44,130 nt of DNA from a virus. A model generated the notes under the pieces. The model did no database searches. It worked only from the letters and a program-made list of their open reading frames with translations, and was not told the DNA's origin. The stretch lies in IMG/VR virus record IMGVR_UViG_3300006854_000032, positions 1 to 44,130 of that record; one strand, given 5' to 3'. This document shows, piece after piece, positions 23,087 to 29,714 of the stretch (the first letter of the stretch is position 1; each line of letters starts with the position of its first letter). A program made the position numbers and the translations under genes.

Positions 23087-23160
23087 CGTTGGTTTCTGCC
23101 CAACGGTATTCCCTTTCGAAGGGGCGGATGTTTGTCCGGATGTCCGCCCCTTTTGTTTTT
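23087..23160 (+). terminator. Rightward terminator with upstream hairpin
   Basis: A 10-bp perfect stem (AAGGGGCGGA 23119-23128 with TCCGCCCCTT 23143-23152) is followed by TTTTGTTTTT on the plus strand. A second hairpin CGTTGG/CCAACG (23087-23092 with 23100-23105) precedes it. No rightward gene lies upstream, so this may be the 3' end of a small RNA. On the minus strand the T-run is short, giving at most weak attenuation before the xis gene. Confidence 0.6.
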
Positions 23161-23175
23161 CACATCACACGCGAT

Positions 23176-23400
23176 TCAGGCGCCGCGCCGAGCTCCTCCA
23201 TGATTGCGGACCGTCACGTACTTCTGCGCCGAGGCCTTTTGCGGCGAACTGCCCCACGAGAAATTCGCGCCCGATAATTCATCGCTCGACTTCCGTCCGT
23301 TCGTGCGGCACTCGGGACAGCGCCAGCCGGAATCCTTCGACCGCCGCGCAAAGATGCGTCCGCAGATTTCACACTTGCGCGAGACGTAGTCGTAACTCAT
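23176..23400 (-). CDS. Zinc-ribbon protein
   Basis: This 74-aa protein starts at ATG 23400, overlapping the upstream stop. It reads VSRKCEICGRIFARRSKD, then GWRCPECRTNGRKSS. The two CxxC pairs 17-18 residues apart form a classic zinc ribbon. The C-terminus is Ser/Lys-rich. It is part of the leftward early operon between the repressor and integrase genes. Nucleic-acid binding is likely; the role is unknown. Confidence 0.65.
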   Translation of the reverse strand: MSYDYVSRKCEICGRIFARRSKDSGWRCPECRTNGRKSSDELSGANFSWGSSPQKASAQKYVTVRNHGGARRGA

Positions 23401-23666
23401 ACCCCCAACCTTTCCAGCTTCGCCGATTGTGAAGTCTCCACAGCCCGCTCGCTCGGCCCCAGACACATCTCCCCGTTCCGATCGAAGACCACATCCAGCA
23501 GATCCTGCCGAACGGATTCCAAGAGGGCCGTGTAGTACTCGATTTGATACTCGACGTCTTCAAAGAAGGCCATCGCTTCCCGTAACTGTTCCGGGGTGAC
23601 TTTGCCCCGACGTCCCCGATGGACCGCTCTGAAGACGGCATTGCAGTCGTCTTTGGAGAGGCTCAT
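23397..23666 (-). CDS. Hypothetical protein, leftward early operon
   Basis: This 89-aa, mostly helical acidic protein contains TPEQLREAMAFFEDVEYQIE and a C-terminal ERAVETSQSAKLERLGV. Start and stop overlap both neighbours by ATGA, so it is translationally coupled. No family is recognised. Confidence 0.6.
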   Translation of the reverse strand: MSLSKDDCNAVFRAVHRGRRGKVTPEQLREAMAFFEDVEYQIEYYTALLESVRQDLLDVVFDRNGEMCLGPSERAVETSQSAKLERLGV

Positions 23667-23971
23667 TGCGTACGCCTCGCGCGGGCCTGCGCTTCCACCT
23701 GCTGCTGATCGCGCCGCAGGTATTCGATCATCTCGGCATCCATGACGCCCTTCGCCAGGGCCGCCTGCTCAATGCGCAGACAGACTTCTTCGACGAAACG
23801 CCGCGTGGACCCCGTCGTTTGGGGATGCCGGAGGGCGAGCTGCAGATAACCGTGCAGCGTGATCCAGTCCACCATGCGCGCGTGAAGAATGACGTCTTCT
23901 TGAAGCTCCCTCTCGTGCGTTTTAAACAGGTGCAGCATTTTCTGCTGCATCGCTTCGGGATGATCCTTCAT
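23663..23971 (-). CDS. Helical hypothetical protein, leftward early operon
   Basis: This 102-aa protein is almost all helix and rich in His, Glu and Gln (EAMQQKMLHLFKTHERELQE, then RFVEEVCLRIEQAALAKG and a Gln/Arg C-terminus). ATGA overlaps both neighbours. It may be a small regulator or an anti-host protein, but this is only from position. Confidence 0.6.
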   Translation of the reverse strand: MKDHPEAMQQKMLHLFKTHERELQEDVILHARMVDWITLHGYLQLALRHPQTTGSTRRFVEEVCLRIEQAALAKGVMDAEMIEYLRRDQQQVEAQARARRTQ

Positions 23972-24288
23972 TTCTGGTGCGTCCCTTCGACCTGTCGCGC
24001 TTCCCGATCGCGCGTGCGTTTATCGAGCCACATCAAGGCTTCTTCGATTTTGGTAATAGCGATCGCATTCTCACGGCATTTGAATTTCCCGTCCTGATAG
24101 GACTGGATGCGCTGCAAGGCCGCCGCGAGCACGGTTTCCACAAACGCCCCGTTGGGTTCTTTCCGATCCGCGCCACGACCGAGCGGTCCGTTTTGCCAGG
24201 TGATTGAAAGACCAACTCCGGAAACGGAACCCCCGGCGGGATTGCCGTCCGCGTCCAAATGGTTCACGGCGGTGAAGTCTTGCTTCAT
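23968..24288 (-). CDS. Probable Acb2/Tad1-hairpin protein (cyclic-nucleotide sponge)
   Basis: This 106-aa protein reads SITWQNGPLGRGADRKEPNG, AFVETVLAAALQRIQSYQ, then KFKCRENAIAITKIEEAL, MWLDKRTRDREARQVEGTH. The last part, a RENAxAITKxEEAxMWLDKRT helix, is the pattern of the Acb2/Tad1 hairpin family. Known members sequester CBASS or Thoeris cyclic nucleotide signals. The WQNGPLGRG-EPNGAF N-terminal block is common in phage homologues. It is the first gene after the XRE regulator, so it would be made early. The assignment rests on remembered motifs; binding activity is not shown. Confidence 0.65.
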   Translation of the reverse strand: MKQDFTAVNHLDADGNPAGGSVSGVGLSITWQNGPLGRGADRKEPNGAFVETVLAAALQRIQSYQDGKFKCRENAIAITKIEEALMWLDKRTRDREARQVEGTHQK

Positions 24289-24545
24289 CGTTTCTTCCCT
24301 CCCACCAGTTCCCGTTTGTCGCCTTTACGCCCATTGCCCTCGTGCAACAAATCCGGAACACTGACACCGAGCACGGAGGCGACGGCGTCCAATCGATCCA
24401 GCGGAAGATTGCCTCCGCCGTTCTCCATGAGATACCAATACTGTCGGCCCACGCCGAGCCGCTCGGCCGCCTGAACGACGGAAAGACGTTTCTCCTCTCG
24501 AAATTTTTTAATGTTGGCGGCGACGATCCTTCGCGTTCGAGTCAT
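24285..24545 (-). CDS. XRE-type regulator, leftward (Cro/CI-like)
   Basis: This 86-aa protein is read from ATG 24545. The HTH reads KKFREEKRLSVVQAAERLGV, then GRQYWYLMENGGGNLPLDRL. A short basic tail follows. A sigma70-type promoter places the start about 4 nt before the ATG, so the message is practically leaderless. Its recognition helix (LGVGRQYWYL) almost matches that of the divergent regulator (VGVGRQYIYL), so the two probably bind the same operators. It heads the leftward operon leading to integrase. Confidence 0.75.
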   Translation of the reverse strand: MTRTRRIVAANIKKFREEKRLSVVQAAERLGVGRQYWYLMENGGGNLPLDRLDAVASVLGVSVPDLLHEGNGRKGDKRELVGGKKR

Positions 24546-24555
24546 GTTGCATACC

Positions 24556-24584
24556 AATGTACGCAGTCGTATCCCATGCGTCAA
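24556..24584 (-). promoter_or_regulatory. Leftward early promoter with operator element
   Basis: TTGACG (24584-24579) and TACATT (24561-24556) are 17 bp apart on the minus strand. The spacer holds ATACGAC (24572-24566), also found twice in the rightward early promoter near 25.6 kb. The two promoters share TTGACGCATG followed by ATACGAC, suggesting joint control by the XRE proteins. Confidence 0.7.
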
Positions 24585-24632
24585 CGGAATTTTTTCGGTT
24601 GAGCCCGAAATTCACAACCGTAGAGTTGTCTT

Positions 24633-25100
24633 GTGCCAGTAGACAGCGACGTCCAGGCGGCTCTGCAATCGCTCGGCCCGCAATTAAAACGATATCGGGA
24701 GGGGGCGCAGTTGACGGTCGCGGCGGTCGCCAAAGCCGTGGGCGTCGGCCGACAGTACATCTATCTCGTCGAGGCGGGCACCGCCAATTTCACCATCGAA
24801 ACGCTGGTTAAATATCTTCGCGCCTGCGGCGTCCCGTTTGAGGAATTTCTACGGGGCATGCGGGCGGGCGACATTTCGCCGGCCGAACAACGGCACCGTC
24901 AAATGCTCAACATCATCCATAAATCCGACATCGCCGACCTGGTCAAAGGGATCGAGGTCAACCTCGAAGCCATTTCCGAAAAAGCGCTGCGACTCGTTAA
25001 AGCCAGGGCCTCTCCACGCCCGGAGTCCGGGGTGGGCGCAGGAAGCACGGAGGGGCCGACACGGGAAGGACACCACCGAAAAAAGCGACGCGCCGGCTAA
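24633..25100 (+). CDS. XRE-type repressor, rightward (CI-like)
   Basis: This 155-aa protein starts at a GTG (24633). It has an N-terminal HTH (KRYREGAQLTVAAVAKAVGV, then GRQYIYLVEAGTANFTIETL) and a helical middle (KSDIADLVKGIEVNLEAISE) that may dimerise. A basic Gly/Arg/Lys tail ends it. There is no LexA/CI-type peptidase domain, so induction would not be by RecA self-cleavage. A TTGAGC-16-TAGAGT pair just upstream would give a nearly leaderless message. It is divergent from the shorter XRE gene, forming the lysis-lysogeny switch. Confidence 0.75.
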   Translation: MPVDSDVQAALQSLGPQLKRYREGAQLTVAAVAKAVGVGRQYIYLVEAGTANFTIETLVKYLRACGVPFEEFLRGMRAGDISPAEQRHRQMLNIIHKSDIADLVKGIEVNLEAISEKALRLVKARASPRPESGVGAGSTEGPTREGHHRKKRRAG

Positions 25101-25105
25101 CACAC

Positions 25106-25228
25106 ATTCACGTTCTCGAATTCTTCAACCGATTCAAGCGGTCCCATACCGAGCGCGAAGCGATGTACGGCCACTTGAATCGATGCGACCAGTGCCGGTG
25201 GAAACTGATCGAGGCGATCCGGGAGTAG
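25106..25228 (+). other. Coding-like frame without a standard start
   Basis: After the repressor stop an open frame reads HVLEFFNRFKRSHTEREAMY then GHLNRCDQCRWKLIEAIRE before TAG. The H-x3-C-x2-C pattern resembles a tiny anti-sigma-type zinc finger. The only upstream candidate is ATT at 25106; the internal ATG (25166) would give 21 residues. It may be a remnant or use a rare start. Confidence 0.35.
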
Positions 25229-25232
25229 GAAA

Positions 25233-25526
25233 TTATTTGTTTCCGACTTTAAGTCGTCCGCCAATCGGATAGGCGCGCCGGACACGTAGCCGCTGCAGTT
25301 CCCACAGTGCAAAGATCGGCCACACAAGGAAACCGGTCAAGGCTCCCAATTGGGCGGCGCTCGCCCCGAGTACACCCAGCACCACAATAAGAGCGACACA
25401 GAGCGCGATAGCCAGATAGAAGCACTGTTTTTCTGTCGATGTCGGCCGGCGCCCTCCAGCCTTCTTGTATCCCCGATCCAGGACCGCTCCAGTAATCGCG
25501 AGAAGTGCGAGTACGAAATTCAGCAT
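25233..25526 (-). CDS. Small membrane protein in the immunity region
   Basis: This 97-aa protein is read from ATG 25526 after GGAGGGAGCT. It has three hydrophobic segments: LNFVLALLAITGAVL, a long FYLAIALCVALIVVLGVL stretch, and LTGFLVWPIFALWEL. A basic C-terminus follows. It is leftward, alone, between repressor and early promoter. Lone membrane proteins here are often lysogenic-conversion or superinfection-exclusion factors, but no family motif confirms that. Confidence 0.6.
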   Translation of the reverse strand: MLNFVLALLAITGAVLDRGYKKAGGRRPTSTEKQCFYLAIALCVALIVVLGVLGASAAQLGALTGFLVWPIFALWELQRLRVRRAYPIGGRLKVGNK

Positions 25527-25603
25527 AGCTCCCTCCTCCACGGCGCCGCAGCCTAGCACATCCGGCCCGCCTCCGGCCCAGTGCTTTTTTCTAGAAAAAG
25601 GGC

Positions 25604-25641
25604 TTGACGCATGATATACGACATGTATACTGACATACGAC
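25604..25641 (+). promoter_or_regulatory. Rightward early promoter with two operator elements
   Basis: TTGACG (25604-25609) and TATACT (25626-25631) are 16 bp apart. ATACGAC occurs at 25616-25622 and 25635-25641, 19 bp apart, one between the boxes and one over the start site. An AT-rich CTTTTTTCTAGAAAAAG palindrome lies upstream. A ribosome site GGGAGG follows at 25651-25656. Confidence 0.75.
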
Positions 25642-25662
25642 AGATAAAGAGGGAGGTTGCTT

Positions 25663-25896
25663 ATGGGCGTGATCTGGACCGAAGGGAAAGACAGGGAAGT
25701 AAAGGGAACCGAGGGGATTGCACCGCACACGCACTGCTGTAAGAACTGCGGGGAGGTTTTCACGGCGACCTGCGGGCATCGGTTCTACAGCCACAAACCG
25801 AATGGCAGCGTGACGCATCGGGAAGCGGTACCGAGCGAGTTTCCGTATTACGTCAATTCCTGCCCGAAGCCGGAATGCACCTGGAAGGGGTTTTAA
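25663..25896 (+). CDS. Zinc-ribbon protein, first gene of the rightward operon
   Basis: This 77-aa protein starts at ATG 25663 with GGGAGG 6 nt upstream; a TTG at 25657 would overlap that site. It reads HTHCCKNCGEVFTATCGHRF and ends NSCPKPECTWKGF. The CxxC, the C-H and the final CxxxxC suggest one or two zinc sites. As the first early gene it may regulate host or phage transcription, but that is inference. Confidence 0.6.
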   Translation: MGVIWTEGKDREVKGTEGIAPHTHCCKNCGEVFTATCGHRFYSHKPNGSVTHREAVPSEFPYYVNSCPKPECTWKGF

Positions 25897-25898
25897 CA

Positions 25899-26111
25899 AT
25901 GAAGACAAAAAAAGGCACGAACGCCGCAACCTGGTTTTACAGCCAGTCGTTCAACGGACGCACCGACGCCCGACGAGACGACATCAAAAAGGAAGTGGAA
26001 CGAGTCGCGGACTTCTACGCGGGCAATGTCGAAGAGGTGTTCAAAGACTTCTGCCCCCACTGCGGGAGGCGCCTGACGGAATGCCCGTGCACGAAACGGG
26101 AGGGACGATGA
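25899..26111 (+). CDS. Small Cys-rich hypothetical protein
   Basis: This 70-aa protein starts at ATG 25899 after GGAAGGGG. A Lys/Arg-rich helical body (RRDDIKKEVERVADFYAGNV) ends in FCPHCGRRLTECPCTKREGR, a compact zinc knuckle. Its stop overlaps the start of the ATPase gene (ATGA), so it is coupled to the recombination genes. Confidence 0.6.
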   Translation: MKTKKGTNAATWFYSQSFNGRTDARRDDIKKEVERVADFYAGNVEEVFKDFCPHCGRRLTECPCTKREGR

Positions 26112-27226
26112 ACCAGCAGGAAATCATCACCGCCCTGGAGCGCTCGCTCGTGACGCTTCAGGAGCGCAAGAAATGTGAAGCGATAGGACGAGCCGTCTTA
26201 GAAAAACAGGAAACCCCCGACATTGCCGTGTCGAGGGCTTCTTTAAACCAACAACTGTTGAACCAACAAATAGGAGTCCAGCATACCATGAGTTTGAGAA
26301 TCATCGAACCGACCGAAACGATTAACGTCGAACATCCCATCTTTCTTTTATTCGGACAGCCCGGTGTCGGGAAGTCCTCGCTCGGCTTCTCGGCCGAGAA
26401 CGCCATTCTTCTGAACTTCGATACCGAAGCCGCGATCGCACGCACGGTCAATCGCGGACGCTCGATCAACGTGCTGGGCCTGGAGGAGCTGCGCGAATTC
26501 GAAAGCGGCTCGCCCTTGCTCGATCCGTTTTCCACGATCGTGATTGATCCGGTCGGGAGCTGCGTCAACCTGATGGCCCTGGACATCGTCGAGAAGAATC
26601 CGAAATACGGACGTGATGGCAGCTTAACGTTGCAGGGCTATGGCGTGTTGAAGTCGCGCTTCCGGACCTGGATGACGCGCCTCCGGGCGATGCAGAAAAA
26701 CATCCTGCTCGTGGCCCATCACAAGGAAGACAAGAACGGGGACAACGTCTTCGTCCGGCCGGATATCACCGGATCGAGTTGTGATGAAGTGATGCGGCTC
26801 TCCGATTTCGTCGGCTTCCTGTACATGTCGGGCAAGCAACGCATGCTCGACTTCAATCCGACCGAATCCTGGTTCGGCAAAAATCCCGCGCAGTGGCCGG
26901 CGTGGAAAGTTCCGGCTCCCGAACATGCTCGGACCTTCATGGCGCAGTTGTTCCAGAAAGGCCGCGAGTCGCTCTCGAAAGCGAGCGAGGCCTCGGCGTC
27001 GGTCGCGCAGCAGGTCATGGACTGGCAGTCCGCAATTGAAAGCTACACGCGGATCGAGGAATTCAATCGCGCGGTGCCTGACATTCGTGGATTGAATGCG
27101 ACCCTTCAGCCGCAGGTCGCCAAATTGATCCGAACGCGGGCTAAAGCGTGCGGCTTCGAGTATGACGTGGACCGGAAAGTGTTCTACGTCGTGGAACCGG
27201 TGAAAGAAACGGTGATGGCGTTATGA
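26108..27226 (+). CDS. RecA-like phage ATPase (Sak4-type, AAA_24)
   Basis: This 372-aa protein has a 60-residue helical N-terminal extension before MSLRIIEPTETI. The ATPase core has Walker A FGQPGVGKSSLGF, Walker B FSTIVIDPVGSC and NILLVAHHKEDKNGD, a sensor-like strand with His. The C-terminal third is helical (ESYTRIEEFNRAVPDIRGLN). Proteins like this replace RecA or act as single-strand annealing partners in phages (Sak4 type). A second ATG at 26288 with AGGAG upstream could give a core-only form. The next gene is a nuclease, forming a recombination pair. Confidence 0.75.
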   Translation: MNQQEIITALERSLVTLQERKKCEAIGRAVLEKQETPDIAVSRASLNQQLLNQQIGVQHTMSLRIIEPTETINVEHPIFLLFGQPGVGKSSLGFSAENAILLNFDTEAAIARTVNRGRSINVLGLEELREFESGSPLLDPFSTIVIDPVGSCVNLMALDIVEKNPKYGRDGSLTLQGYGVLKSRFRTWMTRLRAMQKNILLVAHHKEDKNGDNVFVRPDITGSSCDEVMRLSDFVGFLYMSGKQRMLDFNPTESWFGKNPAQWPAWKVPAPEHARTFMAQLFQKGRESLSKASEASASVAQQVMDWQSAIESYTRIEEFNRAVPDIRGLNATLQPQVAKLIRTRAKACGFEYDVDRKVFYVVEPVKETVMAL

Positions 27227-27855
27227 GGATCTCCGCGACGCTTTTGGAATCCTTCCGACTGATGATGACGACGGACTGGTATCCGGAAGCGGATCTCATT
27301 GCGCACATCCGGGGCGAATACGTGGAGCGGCCCGAAATGAAATTGGGCCGTTCCTACCACGCCTTGCTCGAGAGACCGCAGCGCTCGCTATCCGGACTCT
27401 ACGAACACGACGGACTGATCTTCGAAGACGCGGCGATCGAGACCATGCTGGAGCGGATCGCGCCGGGACTGTTCGAAGTGAAGACGACCAAAGAACTGCT
27501 CGTGCCGGGCGCCGGCATTGTCACGTTAGTAGCGAAGTGCGACCACATCTCCGGAGCGCACATCTCCGAATTCAAAACCACCCTCGACAGCTTTGATGCG
27601 GAGAAGTACTTGGCGTCGGCGCAATGGAAGGTCATGTCCTTACTTTTCGAAGCGCAGCGGATCAGCTATCACGTCGCGCTCCTGAAAGACGAAGGCGAAC
27701 GCATTGCCCTGCGTTCGATTGAATCGTTGAATGTATTCAACTATCCCGACCTGGAGCGCGAAGTCCGCGAGCTGCTGAAAGAATTCTGTTCTTACGTGAA
27801 GCGGCGGGGACTGACCGAGTATCTGTTGCCGAAAGTGAAGGCGGAGGCACGATGA
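27223..27855 (+). CDS. PD-(D/E)XK exonuclease of the recombination pair
   Basis: This 210-aa protein has RSYHALLERPQRSL (early alpha region) and the catalytic core AKCDHISGAHISEFKTTLDS, which supplies D, E-x-K. A following helix SAQWKVMSLLFEAQRISYHV fits the QxxxY motif of Cas4/RecB-like nucleases. It overlaps the ATPase gene by ATGA. It would resect double-strand ends for ATPase-promoted recombination, like lambda Exo with Beta. Confidence 0.75.
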   Translation: MRISATLLESFRLMMTTDWYPEADLIAHIRGEYVERPEMKLGRSYHALLERPQRSLSGLYEHDGLIFEDAAIETMLERIAPGLFEVKTTKELLVPGAGIVTLVAKCDHISGAHISEFKTTLDSFDAEKYLASAQWKVMSLLFEAQRISYHVALLKDEGERIALRSIESLNVFNYPDLEREVRELLKEFCSYVKRRGLTEYLLPKVKAEAR

Positions 27856-28097
27856 GCCAACACACACCAATCTTGATTAAGGTGGACGAACCGGATAGCC
27901 CGCGCCTGTGGATCATTCAGCGCTGTCTGGAATGCGACGTCGAAATCACGCGACACGAAATCCATGTGCCCGATGTGCCAGCCGGGGCCAGCGAGGACGT
28001 ACTGAACAAGGTCGCGGATGAGTTGGTCCATAACTTCGGCCATGACGACGCGCACGCCTTTCTAGAGCACATTGCGAAAGCCGAAGGTGCGCCATGA
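27852..28097 (+). CDS. Small hypothetical protein, paralogue A
   Basis: This 81-aa protein starts MSQHTPILIKVDEPDSPRLW. It has RCLECDVEITRHEIHV and an acidic helix (LNKVADELVHNFGHDDAHAF). It shares the HTPILI-x3-D-P-D-P start and CLEC-x2-EI block with the gene at 31117, so the two arose by duplication. The CxxC of CLEC could bind metal together with His. The function is not known. Confidence 0.6.
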   Translation: MSQHTPILIKVDEPDSPRLWIIQRCLECDVEITRHEIHVPDVPAGASEDVLNKVADELVHNFGHDDAHAFLEHIAKAEGAP

Positions 28098-28327
28098 AGG
28101 AACTCACTCCCGATCAAGCCAAGTTCCTCGACCTCTGCCGGCAAGCCATCGTGAAATTCCGCGAGCGTGCCGCCGAAGCGGATCAATTAAACCTGCCCGT
28201 CCTGGCTCGGGAATGGGACTACTTCGCCACAGAACTCGAACAGCGGATTGAATTGCAGTTGAGAGCCTTCCGGGAAGACACGCTGCTCGATCCGCAACAG
28301 AAGGTGATTGTGGGAGGCGGCGCATGA
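28094..28327 (+). CDS. Small helical hypothetical protein
   Basis: This 77-aa, almost fully helical acidic protein contains PDQAKFLDLCRQAIVKFRER and WDYFATELEQRIELQLRAFR. ATGA overlaps both neighbours. No family is recognised. Confidence 0.6.
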   Translation: MKELTPDQAKFLDLCRQAIVKFRERAAEADQLNLPVLAREWDYFATELEQRIELQLRAFREDTLLDPQQKVIVGGGA

Positions 28328-28626
28328 AAGACGTGCTCGCTTTTCCAAAACCCGTAAGGCTCCAGGACCGCGGCTACCTGCGCTGGATTCGACAACAGCC
28401 CTGTCTCGTGGATCACGTCCAGGCCGACGCGCACCATGTCGATGTGGGAGGCGTGGGCACCAAAGGCAGCGATTACAGGAGCGTCCCGCTTTGTAGGAAG
28501 CATCATCGAGAATGCCACTCCGGACGGGAGCGGTTTGAAGACCGGTATCGATTGAGTCTGGAGCTGGAGATTATCCGGCTGCTTGAAATGTACTTGTCTG
28601 CTTTGAGAAGTGGAGACATCGAATGA
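28324..28626 (+). CDS. HNH-type recombination nuclease (DUF968/Rap-like)
   Basis: This 100-aa protein has RGYLRWIRQQPCLVDHVQ, then ADAHHVDVGGVGTKGSDY and SVPLCRKHHRECHSGRERFE. The AHHV...VPLCxxHHxExH pattern is the HNH/treble-clef block of small phage nucleases such as those near NinB/NinG or DUF968. It would cut recombination or replication intermediates. It lies four genes after the RecA-like ATPase within one coupled operon. Confidence 0.7.
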   Translation: MKDVLAFPKPVRLQDRGYLRWIRQQPCLVDHVQADAHHVDVGGVGTKGSDYRSVPLCRKHHRECHSGRERFEDRYRLSLELEIIRLLEMYLSALRSGDIE

Positions 28627-29006
28627 GCGACCGTCCGAAATTCGCGCAATGCCTCTGCCCGAAGCGTCACGCCATTCTGGCGCTGATGTTCCCGGCCTCG
28701 TTGAGCGATGAAGAGGCGCTGAACCTCTTGAAGCAAGCCGTGCTGATTGCGATCCATCCCGAGCGGTATGGGCCGCTCGTCGTGGAAGAGTTGAAAGCGA
28801 AAGGCGTGCCCGTGCCCTTCAATCCGTGGTGCGGCTTGTGCGGCGCGAAACCGGATTCGTGGGCGTATGAAGTCGGGTTCATGAAAGCGCAGGACTGGGA
28901 CGACGCGTTGAAACAAGCCAAGCAGAGCGAAGCCGATCAGCGCGTGACGGCGGAACTCATGAAGCTCCTGGGGATTGCCTACGACTCGAAAGGAAAGTGG
29001 AACTAA
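28623..29006 (+). CDS. Hypothetical protein with CxxC motif
   Basis: This 127-aa protein has a helical first half (LSDEEALNLLKQAVLIAIHP). FNPWCGLCGAKPDSWAYEVG follows, where CxxC may bind zinc, and then a C-terminal helical stretch with LKQAKQSEADQRVTAELMKL. The stop interlocks with the next ATG (TAATG). The function is not known. Confidence 0.6.
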   Translation: MSDRPKFAQCLCPKRHAILALMFPASLSDEEALNLLKQAVLIAIHPERYGPLVVEELKAKGVPVPFNPWCGLCGAKPDSWAYEVGFMKAQDWDDALKQAKQSEADQRVTAELMKLLGIAYDSKGKWN

Positions 29007-29305
29007 TGATCTGCAAAAACTGCCTCGCCAAATTGTCTCCGGACGGAAGCGTCGATTACGTGGAACTCTGCCCCCAGCACGATCCCGTGAACTCGGAACT
29101 GGGCACAGTATTGGCGATCGAAGAAGAAGAACGCGCCGAACGGCGGCGGTATGCCCTGCTGCAGGCGGCAGCCACCATTCAAGTGGGTTACATGCTGCGA
29201 TGCGCCACCGATCCGCGTTTCGATTACACCCTCCAGGACTGCCTCCGGGATGCCGAGAACCATTTGAAGCAGATCGAGAGGCGCGAGAAGGAGCCCAAGG
29301 CATGA
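29006..29305 (+). CDS. Small Cys-containing helical protein
   Basis: This 100-aa protein is read from ATG 29006 (MICKNCLAKLSPDGSVDYVE). LCPQHDPVNSELG and an acidic to basic helix (EEEERAERRRYALLQAAA) follow. The CxxC and CxxH could form a zinc knuckle. It ends in a REKEPKA coil similar to the two following genes, which also end in EIEKREKxx-type tails, hinting at shared origin of the C-termini. Confidence 0.6.
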   Translation: MICKNCLAKLSPDGSVDYVELCPQHDPVNSELGTVLAIEEEERAERRRYALLQAAATIQVGYMLRCATDPRFDYTLQDCLRDAENHLKQIERREKEPKA

Positions 29306-29481
29306 AACGCTATGACGTCGAAATCGTCGTGTCGATGGGTGAAATCGAGGCGGTGAACGAAGACGATGCGGCCTACCAAGCCGCGCAACTGTTCGCGACA
29401 ACAGACTCTCGCGAGTTGCTGCTCGACGTTGAGATCAACGTGAAGGAAATCGAGAAGCGCGAGAAGGAGCAACGGTGTTGA
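29302..29481 (+). CDS. Small 59-aa protein
   Basis: The ATG at 29302 overlaps the previous stop. The protein starts MKRYDVEIVVSMGEIEAVNE, has an Ala-rich helix (DDAAYQAAQLFATTDSRELL) and ends EIEKREKEQRC. A beta-alpha-beta ferredoxin-like mini-fold is possible. The function is not known. Confidence 0.6.
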   Translation: MKRYDVEIVVSMGEIEAVNEDDAAYQAAQLFATTDSRELLLDVEINVKEIEKREKEQRC

Positions 29482-29714
29482 GACCGAAACCAATGGATTG
29501 CTACGACTATGTGCGCCGTTACTACAACGTACCCGCCTACATTGGAGTCCGGGTCCGGGTCGGCGGCAAAGAAGGCGTCATCGTGGATGCAAAGGGCTCT
29601 CAGCAATACGTCCACATTCGGCTCGATGGACAGAAGCACGCCAATCCGTATCACCCGACGGACGGCATCGAATATCTAATCGAGAAGCGCGAGAAAGCGG
29701 AGCCCCAATCATGA
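29475..29714 (+). CDS. Conserved-type small phage protein (KOW-like)
   Basis: This 79-aa protein starts at GTG 29475, with AAGGAG 7 nt upstream. It reads DYVRRYYNVPAYIGVRVRVG, then GKEGVIVDAKGSQQYVHIRL and HANPYHPTDGIEYLIEKREK. The VG-x-EGVIV-x4-QYVHIRLDG core is an SH3/KOW-like barrel, and the NPYHPTDGIEYL tail recurs in phages. Probably it binds nucleic acid or protein; the role is unknown. Confidence 0.65.
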   Translation: MLRPKPMDCYDYVRRYYNVPAYIGVRVRVGGKEGVIVDAKGSQQYVHIRLDGQKHANPYHPTDGIEYLIEKREKAEPQS

